NCBI GenBank assembly: GCA_937873035.1
Contig: CALMVA010000025.1
Coordinates: forward strand, 1-64,000
Source of the DNA: an uncultured Sphingomonadaceae bacterium
Lineage (GTDB): Bacteria > Pseudomonadota > Alphaproteobacteria > Sphingomonadales > Sphingomonadaceae
DNA length: 64,000 bases
Direction: 5' to 3'
A model generated the notes under the pieces. That model ran no database searches. It saw only the letters and a program-made list of their open reading frames with translations, and was not told where the DNA came from. A program made the position numbers and the translations under genes. Shown here piece after piece: positions 1 through 9,579 of this stretch (position 1 is the stretch's first letter; each line of letters starts with the position of its first letter).

Positions 1-3000
1 CCGCTCCGATCATTGCGGCCGCAGCCGTAAGCACGATCGGCTTGAAGCGGATCATACCGGCTTCAAGCAGGGTGTCTCGCAACGACTTGTCAGGGCTGCG
101 GGTGTGCCGGATGAAATCCACCAGCAGGATTGAATTGCGCACGATAATGCCCGCGAGCGCAATGAACCCGATCATCGAGGTCGCCGTAAACGGAGCGCGG
201 AACAGCAGGTGGCCCAGGACGATACCGACCAGCGTCAGCGGTATCGGGGTCAGGATCACCAAGGGAATGGTGAAGCTGCGAAATTGCCCGACTACCAGGA
301 CATAGATGCCAAGGAGGGCAACCATGAATGCACCGCCCATGTCGCGGAAGGTGACCCAGGTGATCTCCCATTCGCCGTCCCAGAGGATTGAGGCCTTGCT
401 TTCGTCCTCGGGTTGGCCGTGCAGGATGATTTCCGGTCTTTGCAAGCCGTGAGCCTTCCAGTCGAAACTGTCGATTGCATCGTCGACCGCAAGCATGCCG
501 TAGATCGGCGCTTCATAACGGCCTGCGAGTTCGGCCGTGACCATGGTTGCCCCGCGTCCGTCGCGGCGGAAAATCGCCTGCTCGCCTGGCGCCATTTGCG
601 CACTGACCAGTTCACCGAGTTCGACCAGTTGCCCGGTTGGTCCAACCGCTACCGGGGTTGCCGCGAGCGCGGCCGACCACGAGCGTTGCGATTGGTCGAG
701 CGCCAGTTCAATCGGCAACGGATCGCGATCACTTCCACCCGAAGTAGTCCTGGGCGCATACCCAACGACTTGACTGCCCATCAATGCGCCGATGCTGTCG
801 AACAGTTGTCGTTCAGAGAGCCCGTAATGATCGAGCTTGGCCCGATCGGGGATGAGCTTGAGCGTGGGCCGCGACTGGCCAAAGCTGTTGTCGACATCGA
901 CGATGTAGGGCACCGAGCGGAAGATCTGCTCTAGCTGAGTGGCCGTTTTCTGGCGGGTTGCCTCATCGGGCCCGTAGACCTCCGCCAAGAGTGTCGCGAG
1001 TACTGGCGGACCAGGCGGAGTTTCCACGACCTTGAGCGAGCCGCCGGCGGGCAGAGGCACTGCTTTCAGTTTTTCGCGCAAGGCAACGGCAATGTCGTGG
1101 CTCGAGCGTGAACGATCACCCTTGGGAAGCAGCGTGACCATGAGGTCGCCCATCTCGGGCTGGTTACGCAGAAAGTAATGCCGCACCAGTCCATTGAAGT
1201 TGAACGGGGCAGAGGTGCCCGCATAGGCTTCCATCGAGATCACTTCGGGAACGGTCCGCGCCACGGCCGACGCCTGTTCGAGCACCCGCGCCGTCTGCTC
1301 AAGGCTGGTGCCCTCCGGCAGGTCGGCCACCAGCTGCACTTCACTCTTGTTGTCGAAGGGCAGCAGCTTGACGGTGACGGCCTTGAAATAGAACATCGAG
1401 CAGGCGACGAGCGTTGCGATGCCGACCGCGATCAAAAAGCGTTTTGCACTCTGTGGTGTGGCAATGACTTGCGAGGCGTAACGCTTGTAGAGCGCACCGA
1501 GCTTGCCGCCGTGCTCGTCATGGCCGTGGGCGAGCGTCTGGCGGGCAAAGCGGATCATCAGCCACGGCGCGATGATCACCGCGACGAAGAACGAAAAGAT
1601 CATGGCTGCCGAAGCGTTAATCGGGATCGGGGCCATGTAGGGGCCCATGAGGCCCGAAACGAAGAGCATCGGAAGTAGTGCGGCAACCACCGTGAGTGTG
1701 GCAATGATCGTGGGATTGCCGACTTCAGCGACCGCCTCTACCGCCGCATCGATCCGGCTTCGACCGCCTTCGATCCCGACATCCGGCATAGCCCAGTGGC
1801 GTGCGATATTCTCGATCATCACGATGGCATCATCAACCAGGATGCCGATCGAGAAGATCAATGCAAACAGGCTGACCCGGTTGATGGTGAAGCCCATGAC
1901 GTTCGAGGCGAACATCGTCAGCATGATCGTGGTCGGAATGACGATCGCGGTGACGCCTGCTTCGCGCCAGCCGATGGCAAAGCCGATCAGCACCACGATC
2001 GACACGGTTGCCAGCGCGAGGTGGAAAATCAGCTCGTTGGCCTTCTCGTTGGCGCTCTCGCCATAGTTGCGGGTCACCGCGACCTCGACACCCGCCGGGA
2101 TCAGCGAGCCCTTGAGGGTCTCCACCCGTTCAACCACATTTTCCGAGACGGTAACGGCATTAGCCCCGGCGCGCTTGGCGATGGCCAGGCTGACCGCGGG
2201 TGCCATGTCCCACATGCCGTTCGCGCTCTTCGCCCAGCGCCATGCGCGCGCCTGATCCTGCGTCGGGGCCTGCTCGACGCGCGCCACATCCGATAACAGA
2301 ACCGGCGCGCCGCCCACTGAGCGCACAGTCAGGGTCTGAAGCTCCTGCGCGTCCTTCAGCGTCTGCCCGGCCACCACCAATGCAGCCTGCCCGCCTTCGC
2401 GCACTGTACCTGCGGGAAAGGCACGGTTGGCCTGGGTGACCGCCTCGATCAGGTTGCCCAGAGGCACTCGGTACAGCGCCAGTTTTGCAGGGTCTGGAAC
2501 CACCCGCAGTGCCATGCGCTGGCCACCCGTGATGAAAGTCAGCCCCACATCATCGACCTTGGCAATCTCTGTCCGGAGCTTGCCCGCCAGTTCGGCCAGT
2601 GACTGATCATCCCATCGGCCGGGTACGCCCGGCTTTGGAGTAAGCGTCAAGACCACGATGGGCACGTCGTTGATCCCACGCACCGTGACCTGCGGCGCCG
2701 GTATGCCGACCGGAATGCGGGTCTTGTTCGCTTCGATCTTTTCGTTGATCCGGATCGCGGCATCTTCCGGATTTGACCCGACAAGGAAGCGCGCCGTTAC
2801 CATCGCGCCGTTGTCCTGCGCCTGGGTATAGACGTGCTCCACCCCATCCACGCTCTTGACGATTGTCTCGAGCGGCTTGGCCACGAGTTCTACCGCCTGC
2901 GAGGCCGATAGGCCCGGCGCCTGCACCATGATGTCGACCATCGGCACCTTGATCTGCGGCTCTTCCTCACGCGGAATCGTGATCGTGGCGATCAGGCCGA

Positions 3001-3085
3001 CGATCATCGCCGCAAGCAGAAACAACGGAGTGAGCGGCGATTGGATCGTCGCGCGGGTCAGCTTGCCAGAAAGACCGAGTTTCAT
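1..3085 (-). CDS. RND-family efflux permease (C-terminus beyond window)
   Basis: Inner-membrane proton-driven RND transporter, the pump of a tripartite efflux system. The frame stays open from the ATG at 3085 to the window edge (about 1028 residues), so only the last part is missing; family members are about 1050 residues. The N-terminus (MKLGLSGKLTRATIQSPLTP) is followed by a hydrophobic first helix and an IPREEEPQIKVPMVDI stretch typical of the HAE/CzcA-like group. Near the edge the frame encodes RFKPIVLTAAAAMIG, the conserved late-transmembrane RxRPIxLTA signature. Its ATG overlaps the stop of the adaptor gene by 4 nt (ATGA), so the two are probably translationally coupled. The substrate is unknown. 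Gene context (rhodanese, sulfide oxidation genes, TolC) suggests a sulfur-related or thiol-reactive compound, which is inference. Confidence 0.9.
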   Translation of the reverse strand, partial: MKLGLSGKLTRATIQSPLTPLFLLAAMIVGLIATITIPREEEPQIKVPMVDIMVQAPGLSASQAVELVAKPLETIVKSVDGVEHVYTQAQDNGAMVTARFLVGSNPEDAAIRINEKIEANKTRIPVGIPAPQVTVRGINDVPIVVLTLTPKPGVPGRWDDQSLAELAGKLRTEIAKVDDVGLTFITGGQRMALRVVPDPAKLALYRVPLGNLIEAVTQANRAFPAGTVREGGQAALVVAGQTLKDAQELQTLTVRSVGGAPVLLSDVARVEQAPTQDQARAWRWAKSANGMWDMAPAVSLAIAKRAGANAVTVSENVVERVETLKGSLIPAGVEVAVTRNYGESANEKANELIFHLALATVSIVVLIGFAIGWREAGVTAIVIPTTIMLTMFASNVMGFTINRVSLFALIFSIGILVDDAIVMIENIARHWAMPDVGIEGGRSRIDAAVEAVAEVGNPTIIATLTVVAALLPMLFVSGLMGPYMAPIPINASAAMIFSFFVAVIIAPWLMIRFARQTLAHGHDEHGGKLGALYKRYASQVIATPQSAKRFLIAVGIATLVACSMFYFKAVTVKLLPFDNKSEVQLVADLPEGTSLEQTARVLEQASAVARTVPEVISMEAYAGTSAPFNFNGLVRHYFLRNQPEMGDLMVTLLPKGDRSRSSHDIAVALREKLKAVPLPAGGSLKVVETPPGPPVLATLLAEVYGPDEATRQKTATQLEQIFRSVPYIVDVDNSFGQSRPTLKLIPDRAKLDHYGLSERQLFDSIGALMGSQVVGYAPRTTSGGSDRDPLPIELALDQSQRSWSAALAATPVAVGPTGQLVELGELVSAQMAPGEQAIFRRDGRGATMVTAELAGRYEAPIYGMLAVDDAIDSFDWKAHGLQRPEIILHGQPEDESKASILWDGEWEITWVTFRDMGGAFMVALLGIYVLVVGQFRSFTIPLVILTPIPLTLVGIVLGHLLFRAPFTATSMIGFIALAGIIVRNSILLVDFIRHTRSPDKSLRDTLLEAGMIRFKPIVLTAAAAMIGA

Positions 3086-4128
3086 TTGCCGGCGGCTCCA
3101 GTGCCCGAATTGCCGATCAGCGTATCGCCCGGGTTCGCGCCCGACAGGATTTCAAGCTTCCCTACTTCTCTTGACGGCGTGGTCTGGACCGGGACCTGCG
3201 TCGCGCTGCCATCCTTTGTCAGCAATGTGACGTAATCGATGCCGTAGCGGGTGGTGACAAAGGCAGCGGGCACCAAAAGCGCCTTGCGCAAGCCGGTTTC
3301 GACTCGGGCTGCGACACGTCTGCCGATCAGGTTGTTGTCTATTCCAGGCATATCGACATCGGCCATGACCTTGCCCGCATTGACCGACGGATAGACCTTG
3401 ATCACCCGGCCTGGTTCAAGTCCGGTAGCGGTCACCCGCGAACCAGCCTGAACCTTGCCGGCCAGCGACTCAGGCATTTCGAGACGGACGATGGTCGGAC
3501 CTGCGGTGATGACGGCAATGGCCATTCCAGGCGCGACTGGCGACCCCGCCGGGACATCGGCCCGCAAGACACGTCCGGTTGCAGGTGCAATCACCGAACC
3601 CTGTCCCGCGACCGCACCGACTGCGGCTTGCTGGGCCTGAGCGGCACGAACCTGCGCCTGTGCCGCACTGGCTGCTGCCTGCGCCTGCTCCAGCCTGGCT
3701 TTGGCATAGACCCCATTGTCGTGGAGAAACTTCACACGCTGAAACTCTGCCGCGGCTTGCCCGGCTTGCGCCTGCGCCGCCGCCGCTTGAGCACCATAGG
3801 CTCCGGCCTGATAGCCGAGCTGGCTGTCGACGATGCGCCCGATCACCTGTCCTTTTGACACCATGTCGCCTTCCTTGACGGAAAGGGTGGTGAGGATGCC
3901 GGGTATACGCGCGAGCACCTGTGCCTGGTCGACGGTGGCGATCTCGGCGCTCACGTCCTGCCAGTTCGTCGTATCCTGAGCGGCAAGGACAAGACGCGGA
4001 CCTTCCGGAGCCTTGGCGGCCTGTCTGGTATCGTCGCTGCTGCTACACCCGGCGAGCGGCAGGCCAAGCACCACTGTGCTTACCGCAGCAAAGGCCATCA
4101 GATATCCCCGCATCGTCCTGTTCCTCAC
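3082..4128 (-). CDS. RND periplasmic adaptor subunit (HlyD/MFP family lipoprotein)
   Basis: 348 residues. The N-terminus has a lipoprotein signal with lipobox (LPLAGCSSSD), so it should be anchored to the inner membrane on the periplasmic side. A biotinyl-lipoyl-like half (VLARIPGILTTLSVKEGDMV) is followed by an Ala/Gln-rich helical hairpin (about residues 125-175), the second lipoyl half (SVIAPATGRVLRADVPAGSPV) and beta-barrel regions. This is the standard membrane-fusion-protein order linking an RND pump to an outer-membrane channel. It lies 9 bp after the rhodanese gene and overlaps the RND permease by 4 nt. The cognate channel is probably the TolC-like protein at 6199, across the divergent promoter. 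Confidence 0.9.
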   Translation of the reverse strand: MRNRTMRGYLMAFAAVSTVVLGLPLAGCSSSDDTRQAAKAPEGPRLVLAAQDTTNWQDVSAEIATVDQAQVLARIPGILTTLSVKEGDMVSKGQVIGRIVDSQLGYQAGAYGAQAAAAQAQAGQAAAEFQRVKFLHDNGVYAKARLEQAQAAASAAQAQVRAAQAQQAAVGAVAGQGSVIAPATGRVLRADVPAGSPVAPGMAIAVITAGPTIVRLEMPESLAGKVQAGSRVTATGLEPGRVIKVYPSVNAGKVMADVDMPGIDNNLIGRRVAARVETGLRKALLVPAAFVTTRYGIDYVTLLTKDGSATQVPVQTTPSREVGKLEILSGANPGDTLIGNSGTGAAGK

Positions 4129-4137
4129 TGACTTGTC

Positions 4138-4485
4138 TTATCGTTCAATCGGCAGGCCGGCTGACTGCCACGCACCGAAGCCACCCGCGAGGTGCGTGTC
4201 GACCGCGGCTTGAGCTATTCCGCACTTGTCGAGCGCCATCGCAGAACGTTTGCCGCCGAGGCAGTTGAGTACCAAGGTCTTGCCTTCCGATTCGGGTAAC
4301 TTTGATGGTTGGAATGTGGACAAAGGCATGTTCACCGCGCCCGGAATGTGACCGGCCGCAAACTCATCCGTTTCCCTGACATCGACGACGAGCGCTTCGC
4401 CCGCACGAACCATTGCGTTGAGCTCTGATGCGCTGATTTCCCGGTGCTGCATGCGCTTCTTTCCCTTTCCGAAACCGAAAACCAT
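4138..4485 (-). CDS. Rhodanese-like sulfurtransferase, single domain
   Basis: 115-residue single rhodanese domain. The active-site loop CLGGKRS (Cys then Arg-Ser) is intact in LNCLGGKRSAMA, and the domain starts with the usual VVDVRETDEFAAGHIPGAVN. It probably moves sulfane sulfur between persulfides and acceptors. It is the first gene of a leftward operon (rhodanese, adaptor, RND) that diverges from the sulfide:quinone oxidoreductase operon, so it fits sulfide detoxification. A short basic N-terminal extension (GFGKGKKR) precedes the domain. No signal peptide is seen, so it is likely cytoplasmic. Confidence 0.88.
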   Translation of the reverse strand: MVFGFGKGKKRMQHREISASELNAMVRAGEALVVDVRETDEFAAGHIPGAVNMPLSTFQPSKLPESEGKTLVLNCLGGKRSAMALDKCGIAQAAVDTHLAGGFGAWQSAGLPIER

Positions 4486-4675
4486 GGTCTCTGCCTTTCC
4501 CGATCATGGCACCGCACGACATGACTGCAGCGCCTAACACTAGATTACCACTTGCTCATATCGCATTTTCCTTATATAAGTCAAGTCCGATGCAGATCGT
4601 TGGAGAAACGATCCGGTCTAGCGAAGTGATCGCCGCGCGGGTCAGATACCCCGCCGGGCTAAGGGAGAAGACGCA
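4486..4675. promoter_or_regulatory. Divergent promoter region, sulfide/efflux operons
   Basis: 190-bp region between the divergent rhodanese and SQR start codons. It contains a perfect 10-bp palindrome CTTATATAAG at 4571-4580 within an AT-rich patch, the best candidate for a promoter or operator core. Such loci are often controlled by ArsR-type persulfide sensors (BigR/SqrR), but none is encoded in the visible part. The regulator assignment is inference. A purine-rich AAGGGAGAAG lies just upstream of the sqr ATG as ribosome-binding site. Confidence 0.45.
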
Positions 4676-5956
4676 ATGTCGTTGCCGCAAATTATCGTCC
4701 TCGGTGCTGGGCTAGGTGGAACGATTGCCGCCTATGAAATTCGCGATGCCGTGAAGGGCAAGGCGGAGGTCATGGTGGTCAATGACCAGGAGGATTACTG
4801 GTTTGTCCCCTCCAACCCTTGGGTTGCGGTGCGCTGGCGTGAACCGGAGGCAATCAAAGTCCATCTACCTCCAATCATGAGCAAGAAGGGCATTGGCTTT
4901 ACTGCGATCGGTGCAAAGCGCGTCCACCCGGCGGAGAATCGGGTCGAGCTCAACGACGGCACCTCGCTCCACTATGACTATCTGGTGATTGCGACCGGTC
5001 CGGAACTGGCGTTTGACGAGGTCGAGGGACTTGGCCCTGATGGCTTTACCCAGTCGGTTTGCCGCACCGATCACGCTGCACATGCAGCCGACGCTTTTGA
5101 CCGCTTCTGTGAGGATCCCAAGCCTATCGTGATCGGTGCGGCGCAGGGAGCTTCATGCTACGGGCCGGCCTACGAATTCGCGCTAATTCTCGACACGGAA
5201 TTGCGTCGCCGAAAGATCCGCGACCGCGTGCCGATGACCTACATCAGTCCAGAGCCCTATATCGGTCATCTTGGGCTCGATGGGGTCGGCGACACCAAGA
5301 CCCTGCTCGAAAGCGAACTACGCGACCGCCACATCAAATGGATCACCAATGCCCGCATCACCAAGGTGGAGCAGGGCTCAATGCACGTCGAGGAAGTGGC
5401 CGACAATGGTTCGGTCAAGGCCAGCCATGATCTGCCGTTCGGTTATTCGATGATCCTGCCTGCGTTCCGCGGCGTGGGGGCAGTGCATGGCATTGAAGGG
5501 CTTACCAACCCGCGCGGCTTCATCCTTGCCGACAAACACCAGCGCAACCCGACATTCAAGAATATCTATTCGCTCGGCGTCTGCGTAGCCATTCCGCCGA
5601 TCGGACCGACCCCGGTGCCGGTGGGCGTGCCCAAGACCGGGTTCATGATAGAATCGATGGTCACCGCGATCGCACACAACCTGGCGCTTGAACTGGCCGG
5701 CAAAGAGCCGGTCGAGGAAGCGACCTGGAATGCCGTGTGCCTTGCTGATTTCGGCGACGGTGGCGTCGCGTTCGTTGCGCAGCCGCAGATCCCGCCGCGC
5801 AACCTCAATTGGTCATCCAGCGGCAAGTGGGTCCACCTCGCCAAGATCGGTTTCGAAAAATACTTCCTGCACAAGGTTCGTCGGGGAACCAGTGAGCCCT
5901 TCTACGAAAAGCTGGCGATGCATGCGCTGGGCATTCGCAAGTTGCGTTTCAAGTAA
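4676..5956 (+). CDS. sqr: Sulfide:quinone oxidoreductase-like flavoprotein
   Basis: 426 residues, FAD-dependent, oxidises sulfide to sulfane sulfur and passes electrons to the quinone pool. The N-terminal FAD Rossmann motif IIVLGAGLGGTIAAYEI is clear. Three cysteines occupy the positions expected for SQR: SVCRTDHA, AASGY-like AQGASCYGPAYEF, and SLGVCVAIPP near the second FAD contact. The tail (SGKWVHLAKIGFEKYFLHKV) fits membrane association. It is first in a rightward operon with DUF2892, TolC, persulfide dioxygenase-like, TauE/SafE and AhpD-like genes. The SQR subtype was not assigned. Confidence 0.88.
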   Translation: MSLPQIIVLGAGLGGTIAAYEIRDAVKGKAEVMVVNDQEDYWFVPSNPWVAVRWREPEAIKVHLPPIMSKKGIGFTAIGAKRVHPAENRVELNDGTSLHYDYLVIATGPELAFDEVEGLGPDGFTQSVCRTDHAAHAADAFDRFCEDPKPIVIGAAQGASCYGPAYEFALILDTELRRRKIRDRVPMTYISPEPYIGHLGLDGVGDTKTLLESELRDRHIKWITNARITKVEQGSMHVEEVADNGSVKASHDLPFGYSMILPAFRGVGAVHGIEGLTNPRGFILADKHQRNPTFKNIYSLGVCVAIPPIGPTPVPVGVPKTGFMIESMVTAIAHNLALELAGKEPVEEATWNAVCLADFGDGGVAFVAQPQIPPRNLNWSSSGKWVHLAKIGFEKYFLHKVRRGTSEPFYEKLAMHALGIRKLRFK

Positions 5957-5968
5957 GGAGATCAGGTG

Positions 5969-6172
5969 ATGACGATTGATTCCGCCGTATTCCGTTTTGC
6001 CGGGCTGGTAGTCTTGGGCAGTCTGGCGCTCGCCCATTGGGTGAACCCCGCCTTCCTCTGGCTGACCGCATTTGCCGGAGCGAACATGTTTCAGGCCAGT
6101 TTCACTGGTTTTTGCCCTGCGGCAATGATCTTCAAAAAGCTGGGCGTGAAGCCTGGCGCATCGTTCAACTGA
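5969..6172 (+). CDS. DUF2892 (YgaP-like) inner-membrane protein
   Basis: 67 residues with two hydrophobic segments and the FTGFCPAAMIFKKLG stretch typical of DUF2892, the membrane module found fused to rhodanese in YgaP. Here the module stands alone, 12 bp after sqr, while the rhodanese is encoded separately on the other side of the divergent promoter. An in-frame GTG lies 3 nt upstream, but the ATG at 5969 with AAGGAG eight nt before it is the likelier start. It probably works with sulfane sulfur or thiocyanate at the membrane, by analogy. Confidence 0.8.
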   Translation: MTIDSAVFRFAGLVVLGSLALAHWVNPAFLWLTAFAGANMFQASFTGFCPAAMIFKKLGVKPGASFN

Positions 6173-6198
6173 TAGGTCGCGCCTGAAGTGAGTATGCC

Positions 6199-7479
6199 AT
6201 GTCCTGCCTGAAGACATCACTCCTGAGCCTCAGTCTGCTGCCGCTATCCTGCGTCATCGCCGCCCCCCCGGCGATGGCGCAGGACCTCGCCGCCGCCATC
6301 ACCGACGCCCTGGCCAACGCCCCCACGTTGGTTGAGGCAAGTGCCGGTGAGGCGGCGGCGAAAGCTCGACTGGATCGCGCGCGTGCAGAGAGCAATCCGC
6401 TGCTGAAAGTGGAAGGGTCCTACGGCGCAGGCCGGATCGACAACGGCGGGTTCTTCCGCATTACCGCCGACAATGTCTCCCCTCTGGCACTGCAGGCCAC
6501 CGCCGAAATACCAATCTATGCCGGCGGGCGCGTGTCTTCAGCCATCGATCAGGCACGCGGCGGGGCCGACGTGGCGCGCTTCGGTGCCGAACAGGCCCGT
6601 CTGCAAACGATCGTGCTCGCGGTTAGCACCTATACCGAAGTGCTGACCTCCCGAAAGCTGGAAGCGCGCTACGGGCAACTTGCAAGCGAACTCGCCGAGA
6701 CCGAGCGACAGGCAGGACTGCGCTTTCGTGCGGGCGAAATCGCCAGCTCGGAATTGGCCCAGGCCCGAGCGCGTAAAGCAGAGGCCGATGCCGGCCTTGC
6801 CCAGGCGCAGGGCAGGCGCGCTTCGGCCGAAGCCGCTTATCAGCGACTGACAGGCAAGCCTGCGGGCGATCTTGCGCCTCTGCCTGACTTGCCGCCAGTT
6901 CCGCCCACTCTCGACGAAGCTCTCGACATGGCGCGTCAGAACAATCCGGCACTGCGTCAGGCAAAGGCAGGCGTCGATGTTGCTCGCGCCGGTGTTAGCT
7001 CAGCCAAGGCAGAGGGAATGCCTACCATTGGCGCCTTCGCTGAAGCGGCACATGTGCGTGATCAGTTCTTCCCGGGATATAAGGCCGATTCTGTCGCAGT
7101 CGGCGTGCGCGGACGCTGGACTTTGTGGGCCGGCGGTCGGGTGTCATCGCAGACGCGCGCGGCTGATGCAGATCTCGATGCAAGCGAGGCGCGGCTGCGC
7201 CAAGCCGAACAGACGCTCGAAGGCATGGTCATCGATTCGTGGCAGGGGTTGGCCACCGCGCGCCGTATGACCGATGCTTCTCGGGCACGGCGTGACGCAG
7301 CGGCCGAAGCCCTGCGCGGCACGCAGTTGGAAGCGCGCGTTGGTGCCAAGCCCACCCTTGCCGTACTGGACGCCGAACGCGAAGCAATTGAGGCTGAGAC
7401 TGCGATGCTTCAAGCAGAAGGGATGCAGACGGTCGCCGCCTGGCGGCTCAATGCCCTTACCGGGAACATCGCGCCATGA
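6199..7479 (+). CDS. TolC-family outer-membrane efflux channel
   Basis: 426 residues with a signal peptide (MSCLKTSLLSLSLLPLSCVI, cleavage after PAMAQ). It has the internally duplicated OEP architecture: two long alpha-helical stretches rich in Ala, Arg and Glu, separated by beta segments (PLALQATAEIPIYAGGRV and RGRWTLWAGGRVSS, the paired strand-turn motifs of each repeat). It should form the outer-membrane duct for the divergently encoded adaptor and RND pump. It sits inside the sulfide-oxidation operon and its stop overlaps the next ATG by 4 nt (ATGA), tying export to sulfur chemistry. Confidence 0.9.
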   Translation: MSCLKTSLLSLSLLPLSCVIAAPPAMAQDLAAAITDALANAPTLVEASAGEAAAKARLDRARAESNPLLKVEGSYGAGRIDNGGFFRITADNVSPLALQATAEIPIYAGGRVSSAIDQARGGADVARFGAEQARLQTIVLAVSTYTEVLTSRKLEARYGQLASELAETERQAGLRFRAGEIASSELAQARARKAEADAGLAQAQGRRASAEAAYQRLTGKPAGDLAPLPDLPPVPPTLDEALDMARQNNPALRQAKAGVDVARAGVSSAKAEGMPTIGAFAEAAHVRDQFFPGYKADSVAVGVRGRWTLWAGGRVSSQTRAADADLDASEARLRQAEQTLEGMVIDSWQGLATARRMTDASRARRDAAAEALRGTQLEARVGAKPTLAVLDAEREAIEAETAMLQAEGMQTVAAWRLNALTGNIAP

Positions 7480-8399
7480 CCGACACTGCGATCAACCAGG
7501 CCACCGCCCAGATCGATGCAGCGCGTCGCACCTCCGAAAGGCCGATAGTTCGCACCTTTTTCGACGAACCTACCTTCACAGCAAGCCACGTCGTTCACGA
7601 TCCCGTGACGCGCCGCGCCGCCATCATCGATTCGGTGATGGACTTCGACCAGGCTTCTGGCCGGACCAGCCATGCCTCTGCCGACGCGGTCATCGCTTAT
7701 GTGCGCGAGCAGAACCTGACGGTCGACTGGCTGCTTGAAACCCACGCGCATGCGGATCATCTCTCGGACGCCCCCTATCTCAAGAAGTATCTCGGTGGAA
7801 AGGTCGTGATCGGGCGCGACATAGTCACCGTCCAGAACGTCTTTGCCGGCGTATTCAACGAGCCCGCCAGCTTCGCACGCGACGGATCGCAATTCGACCG
7901 CCTGATGGATGATGGCGAGACATTCCGCATCGGCAATTTGCCCGCGATTGCGCTTCACGTTCCAGGCCACACACCGGCCTGTCTGGCCTATGTCATCGGC
8001 GACGCGGTCTTCGTCGGCGATACATTATTCATGCCCGACTATGGCTCTGCCCGGGCAGACTTTCCCGGTGGTGATGCCCGCACACTTTTCCATTCGATAC
8101 GTCGCCTTATGGCCTTGCCCGATGCGACGCGCGTGTTCCTGTGTCATGACTACAAGGCTCCTGGTCGCGATAACTTTGTCTGGGAAACGACCATCGGTGC
8201 CGAGCGGGAGGATAACGTCCACGTCCGGGACGGTATCGACGAGGACGCCTTCGTTGCCATGCGCGAGGCGCGTGATCAGACACTCGGAATGCCTCGGCTG
8301 ATCCTGCCTTCGATCCAGGTCAATATCCGTGCCGGACATTTACCCGAACCGGAGGCCAATGGCGTCAGTTATCTCAAGTTACCGTTGAACCTGCTCTAA
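7476..8399 (+). CDS. MBL-fold hydrolase, persulfide dioxygenase-like (ETHE1/Blh type)
   Basis: 307 residues. The metallo-beta-lactamase metal motif THAHADHLSDA is present (ETHE1-type H-x-H-x-D-H), followed by HVPGHTPACLAYVIGDAVFVGDTLF with the later His and the bridging Asp, and a final His in FLCHDYKAPG. This matches glyoxalase-II-like persulfide dioxygenases, which oxidise glutathione persulfide to sulfite. The product would feed the sulfite exporter encoded next. It is translationally coupled to tolC (ATGA). It is longer than human ETHE1 and resembles bacterial Blh proteins of bigR-type operons. No fused rhodanese domain is present. Confidence 0.85.
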   Translation: MTDTAINQATAQIDAARRTSERPIVRTFFDEPTFTASHVVHDPVTRRAAIIDSVMDFDQASGRTSHASADAVIAYVREQNLTVDWLLETHAHADHLSDAPYLKKYLGGKVVIGRDIVTVQNVFAGVFNEPASFARDGSQFDRLMDDGETFRIGNLPAIALHVPGHTPACLAYVIGDAVFVGDTLFMPDYGSARADFPGGDARTLFHSIRRLMALPDATRVFLCHDYKAPGRDNFVWETTIGAEREDNVHVRDGIDEDAFVAMREARDQTLGMPRLILPSIQVNIRAGHLPEPEANGVSYLKLPLNLL

Positions 8400-8414
8400 G
8401 CGGGAGGGCCGCCT

Positions 8415-9200
8415 ATGTTCAGTGAACTCCAATATGTTTTGGGCGGCCTGAGCGGGGTCCTGATCGGCTTTACCCTTGGCCTCGTAGGCGGGGGCGGTTC
8501 CATCCTCGCAGTGCCACTGATGGTCTACGTGGTCGGTGTCAAAAGTCCGCATCTGGCGATTGGGACCAGTGCGCTTGCAGTCGCTGCGAACGCGCTTGCT
8601 GGGTTGTGGAACCATGCACGCGAGAAAAACGTCAATTGGCGCTGCGGTGGTTCGTTCGCAATTGCCGGCGTTATCGGCGCGCTCGGTGGCTCGACGCTTG
8701 GAAAGGCCTTCGATGGCCAGAAACTACTATTCTTATTCGCCCTTTTGATGCTGGTAGTGGCTGTCGCAATGTACCGTGGTCGGGGCGCATCGGGTATAGA
8801 AGGCGTCCAGTGCAACCGGGAGAACTTGCCGAAGGTAATCACCTTCGGCATTGGCACGGGCACGCTGTCGGGCTTTTTCGGGATCGGAGGCGGGTTCCTG
8901 ATCGTGCCTGCGCTGGTCGCCTCGACAGCGATGCCGATCTACCGGGCTATCGGTACTTCGCTGATCGCGGTTGCCGCCTTCGGGCTGACGACTGCGGCGA
9001 ACTATGCATTGTCCGGCCTGCTCGACTGGCCGCTTGCAACAAGCTTCATATGCGGCGGGGTCGTCGGATCGATGCTTGGCGCTGCGGCGGCGCGCAAGCT
9101 GTCGGCATCTAAAGGGCGACTAAATACCCTGTTCGCCGCGCTGGTCGCCATCGTCGCTGTCTACATGCTCTACCGCAACTGGATGGCATTCCAGTCCTAA
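8415..9200 (+). CDS. TauE/SafE-family sulfite/organosulfonate exporter
   Basis: 261 residues, about seven to eight hydrophobic segments, with the two characteristic glycine-rich repeats GFTLGLVGGGGSILAVPLMV and GTLSGFFGIGGGFLIVPALV at the start of each half. The family exports small sulfur anions such as sulfite across the inner membrane. A strong ribosome-binding site (CGGGAGGG) precedes the ATG by few bases, 15 bp after the dioxygenase stop. Role in context: removal of sulfite made by SQR plus persulfide dioxygenase. Confidence 0.88.
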   Translation: MFSELQYVLGGLSGVLIGFTLGLVGGGGSILAVPLMVYVVGVKSPHLAIGTSALAVAANALAGLWNHAREKNVNWRCGGSFAIAGVIGALGGSTLGKAFDGQKLLFLFALLMLVVAVAMYRGRGASGIEGVQCNRENLPKVITFGIGTGTLSGFFGIGGGFLIVPALVASTAMPIYRAIGTSLIAVAAFGLTTAANYALSGLLDWPLATSFICGGVVGSMLGAAAARKLSASKGRLNTLFAALVAIVAVYMLYRNWMAFQS

Positions 9201-9228
9201 GGGGACGATATCATCAAGGAGAACAGCA

Positions 9229-9579
9229 ATGCACAAGGATTGGCCGTCAATGGCAGGCGAACTGTCAGGAGCCATCAAGGAAGTTCGGCTTGGCACGCCC
9301 GAGGTCATGAAGGCATTCTCGGCCATGGCCAAGGCGGCAACTGAAGACGGTGTTCTCGATACGAAAACCAAGGAGCTCATTGCACTGGCAATCTCTGTCG
9401 CCATTCGATGCGATGGATGCGTCGCCTTTCACTCCCAGGCGGCAGTCAAGCAGGGTGCAACACGGGAGGAAATTATGGAGACCATGGGTATGGCACTCTA
9501 CATGGGTGCTGGACCGAGCCTTATGTACGCGGCGCAGGCTGTTGAAGCCTACGATCAGTTTGCAGCGAGCAGACCCTGA
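9229..9579 (+). CDS. Carboxymuconolactone decarboxylase / AhpD-like protein
   Basis: 116 residues. It has the CMD/AhpD core with the thiol motif RCDGCVAFHSQAA (CxxC followed by His three residues later), which in AhpD-like proteins is redox active. GATREEIMETMGMALYMGAGPSLMYAAQA gives the following conserved helices. It is the last clear enzyme of the sulfide operon, 28 bp after tauE. A role in peroxide or persulfide reduction is plausible but inferred. Confidence 0.85.
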   Translation: MHKDWPSMAGELSGAIKEVRLGTPEVMKAFSAMAKAATEDGVLDTKTKELIALAISVAIRCDGCVAFHSQAAVKQGATREEIMETMGMALYMGAGPSLMYAAQAVEAYDQFAASRP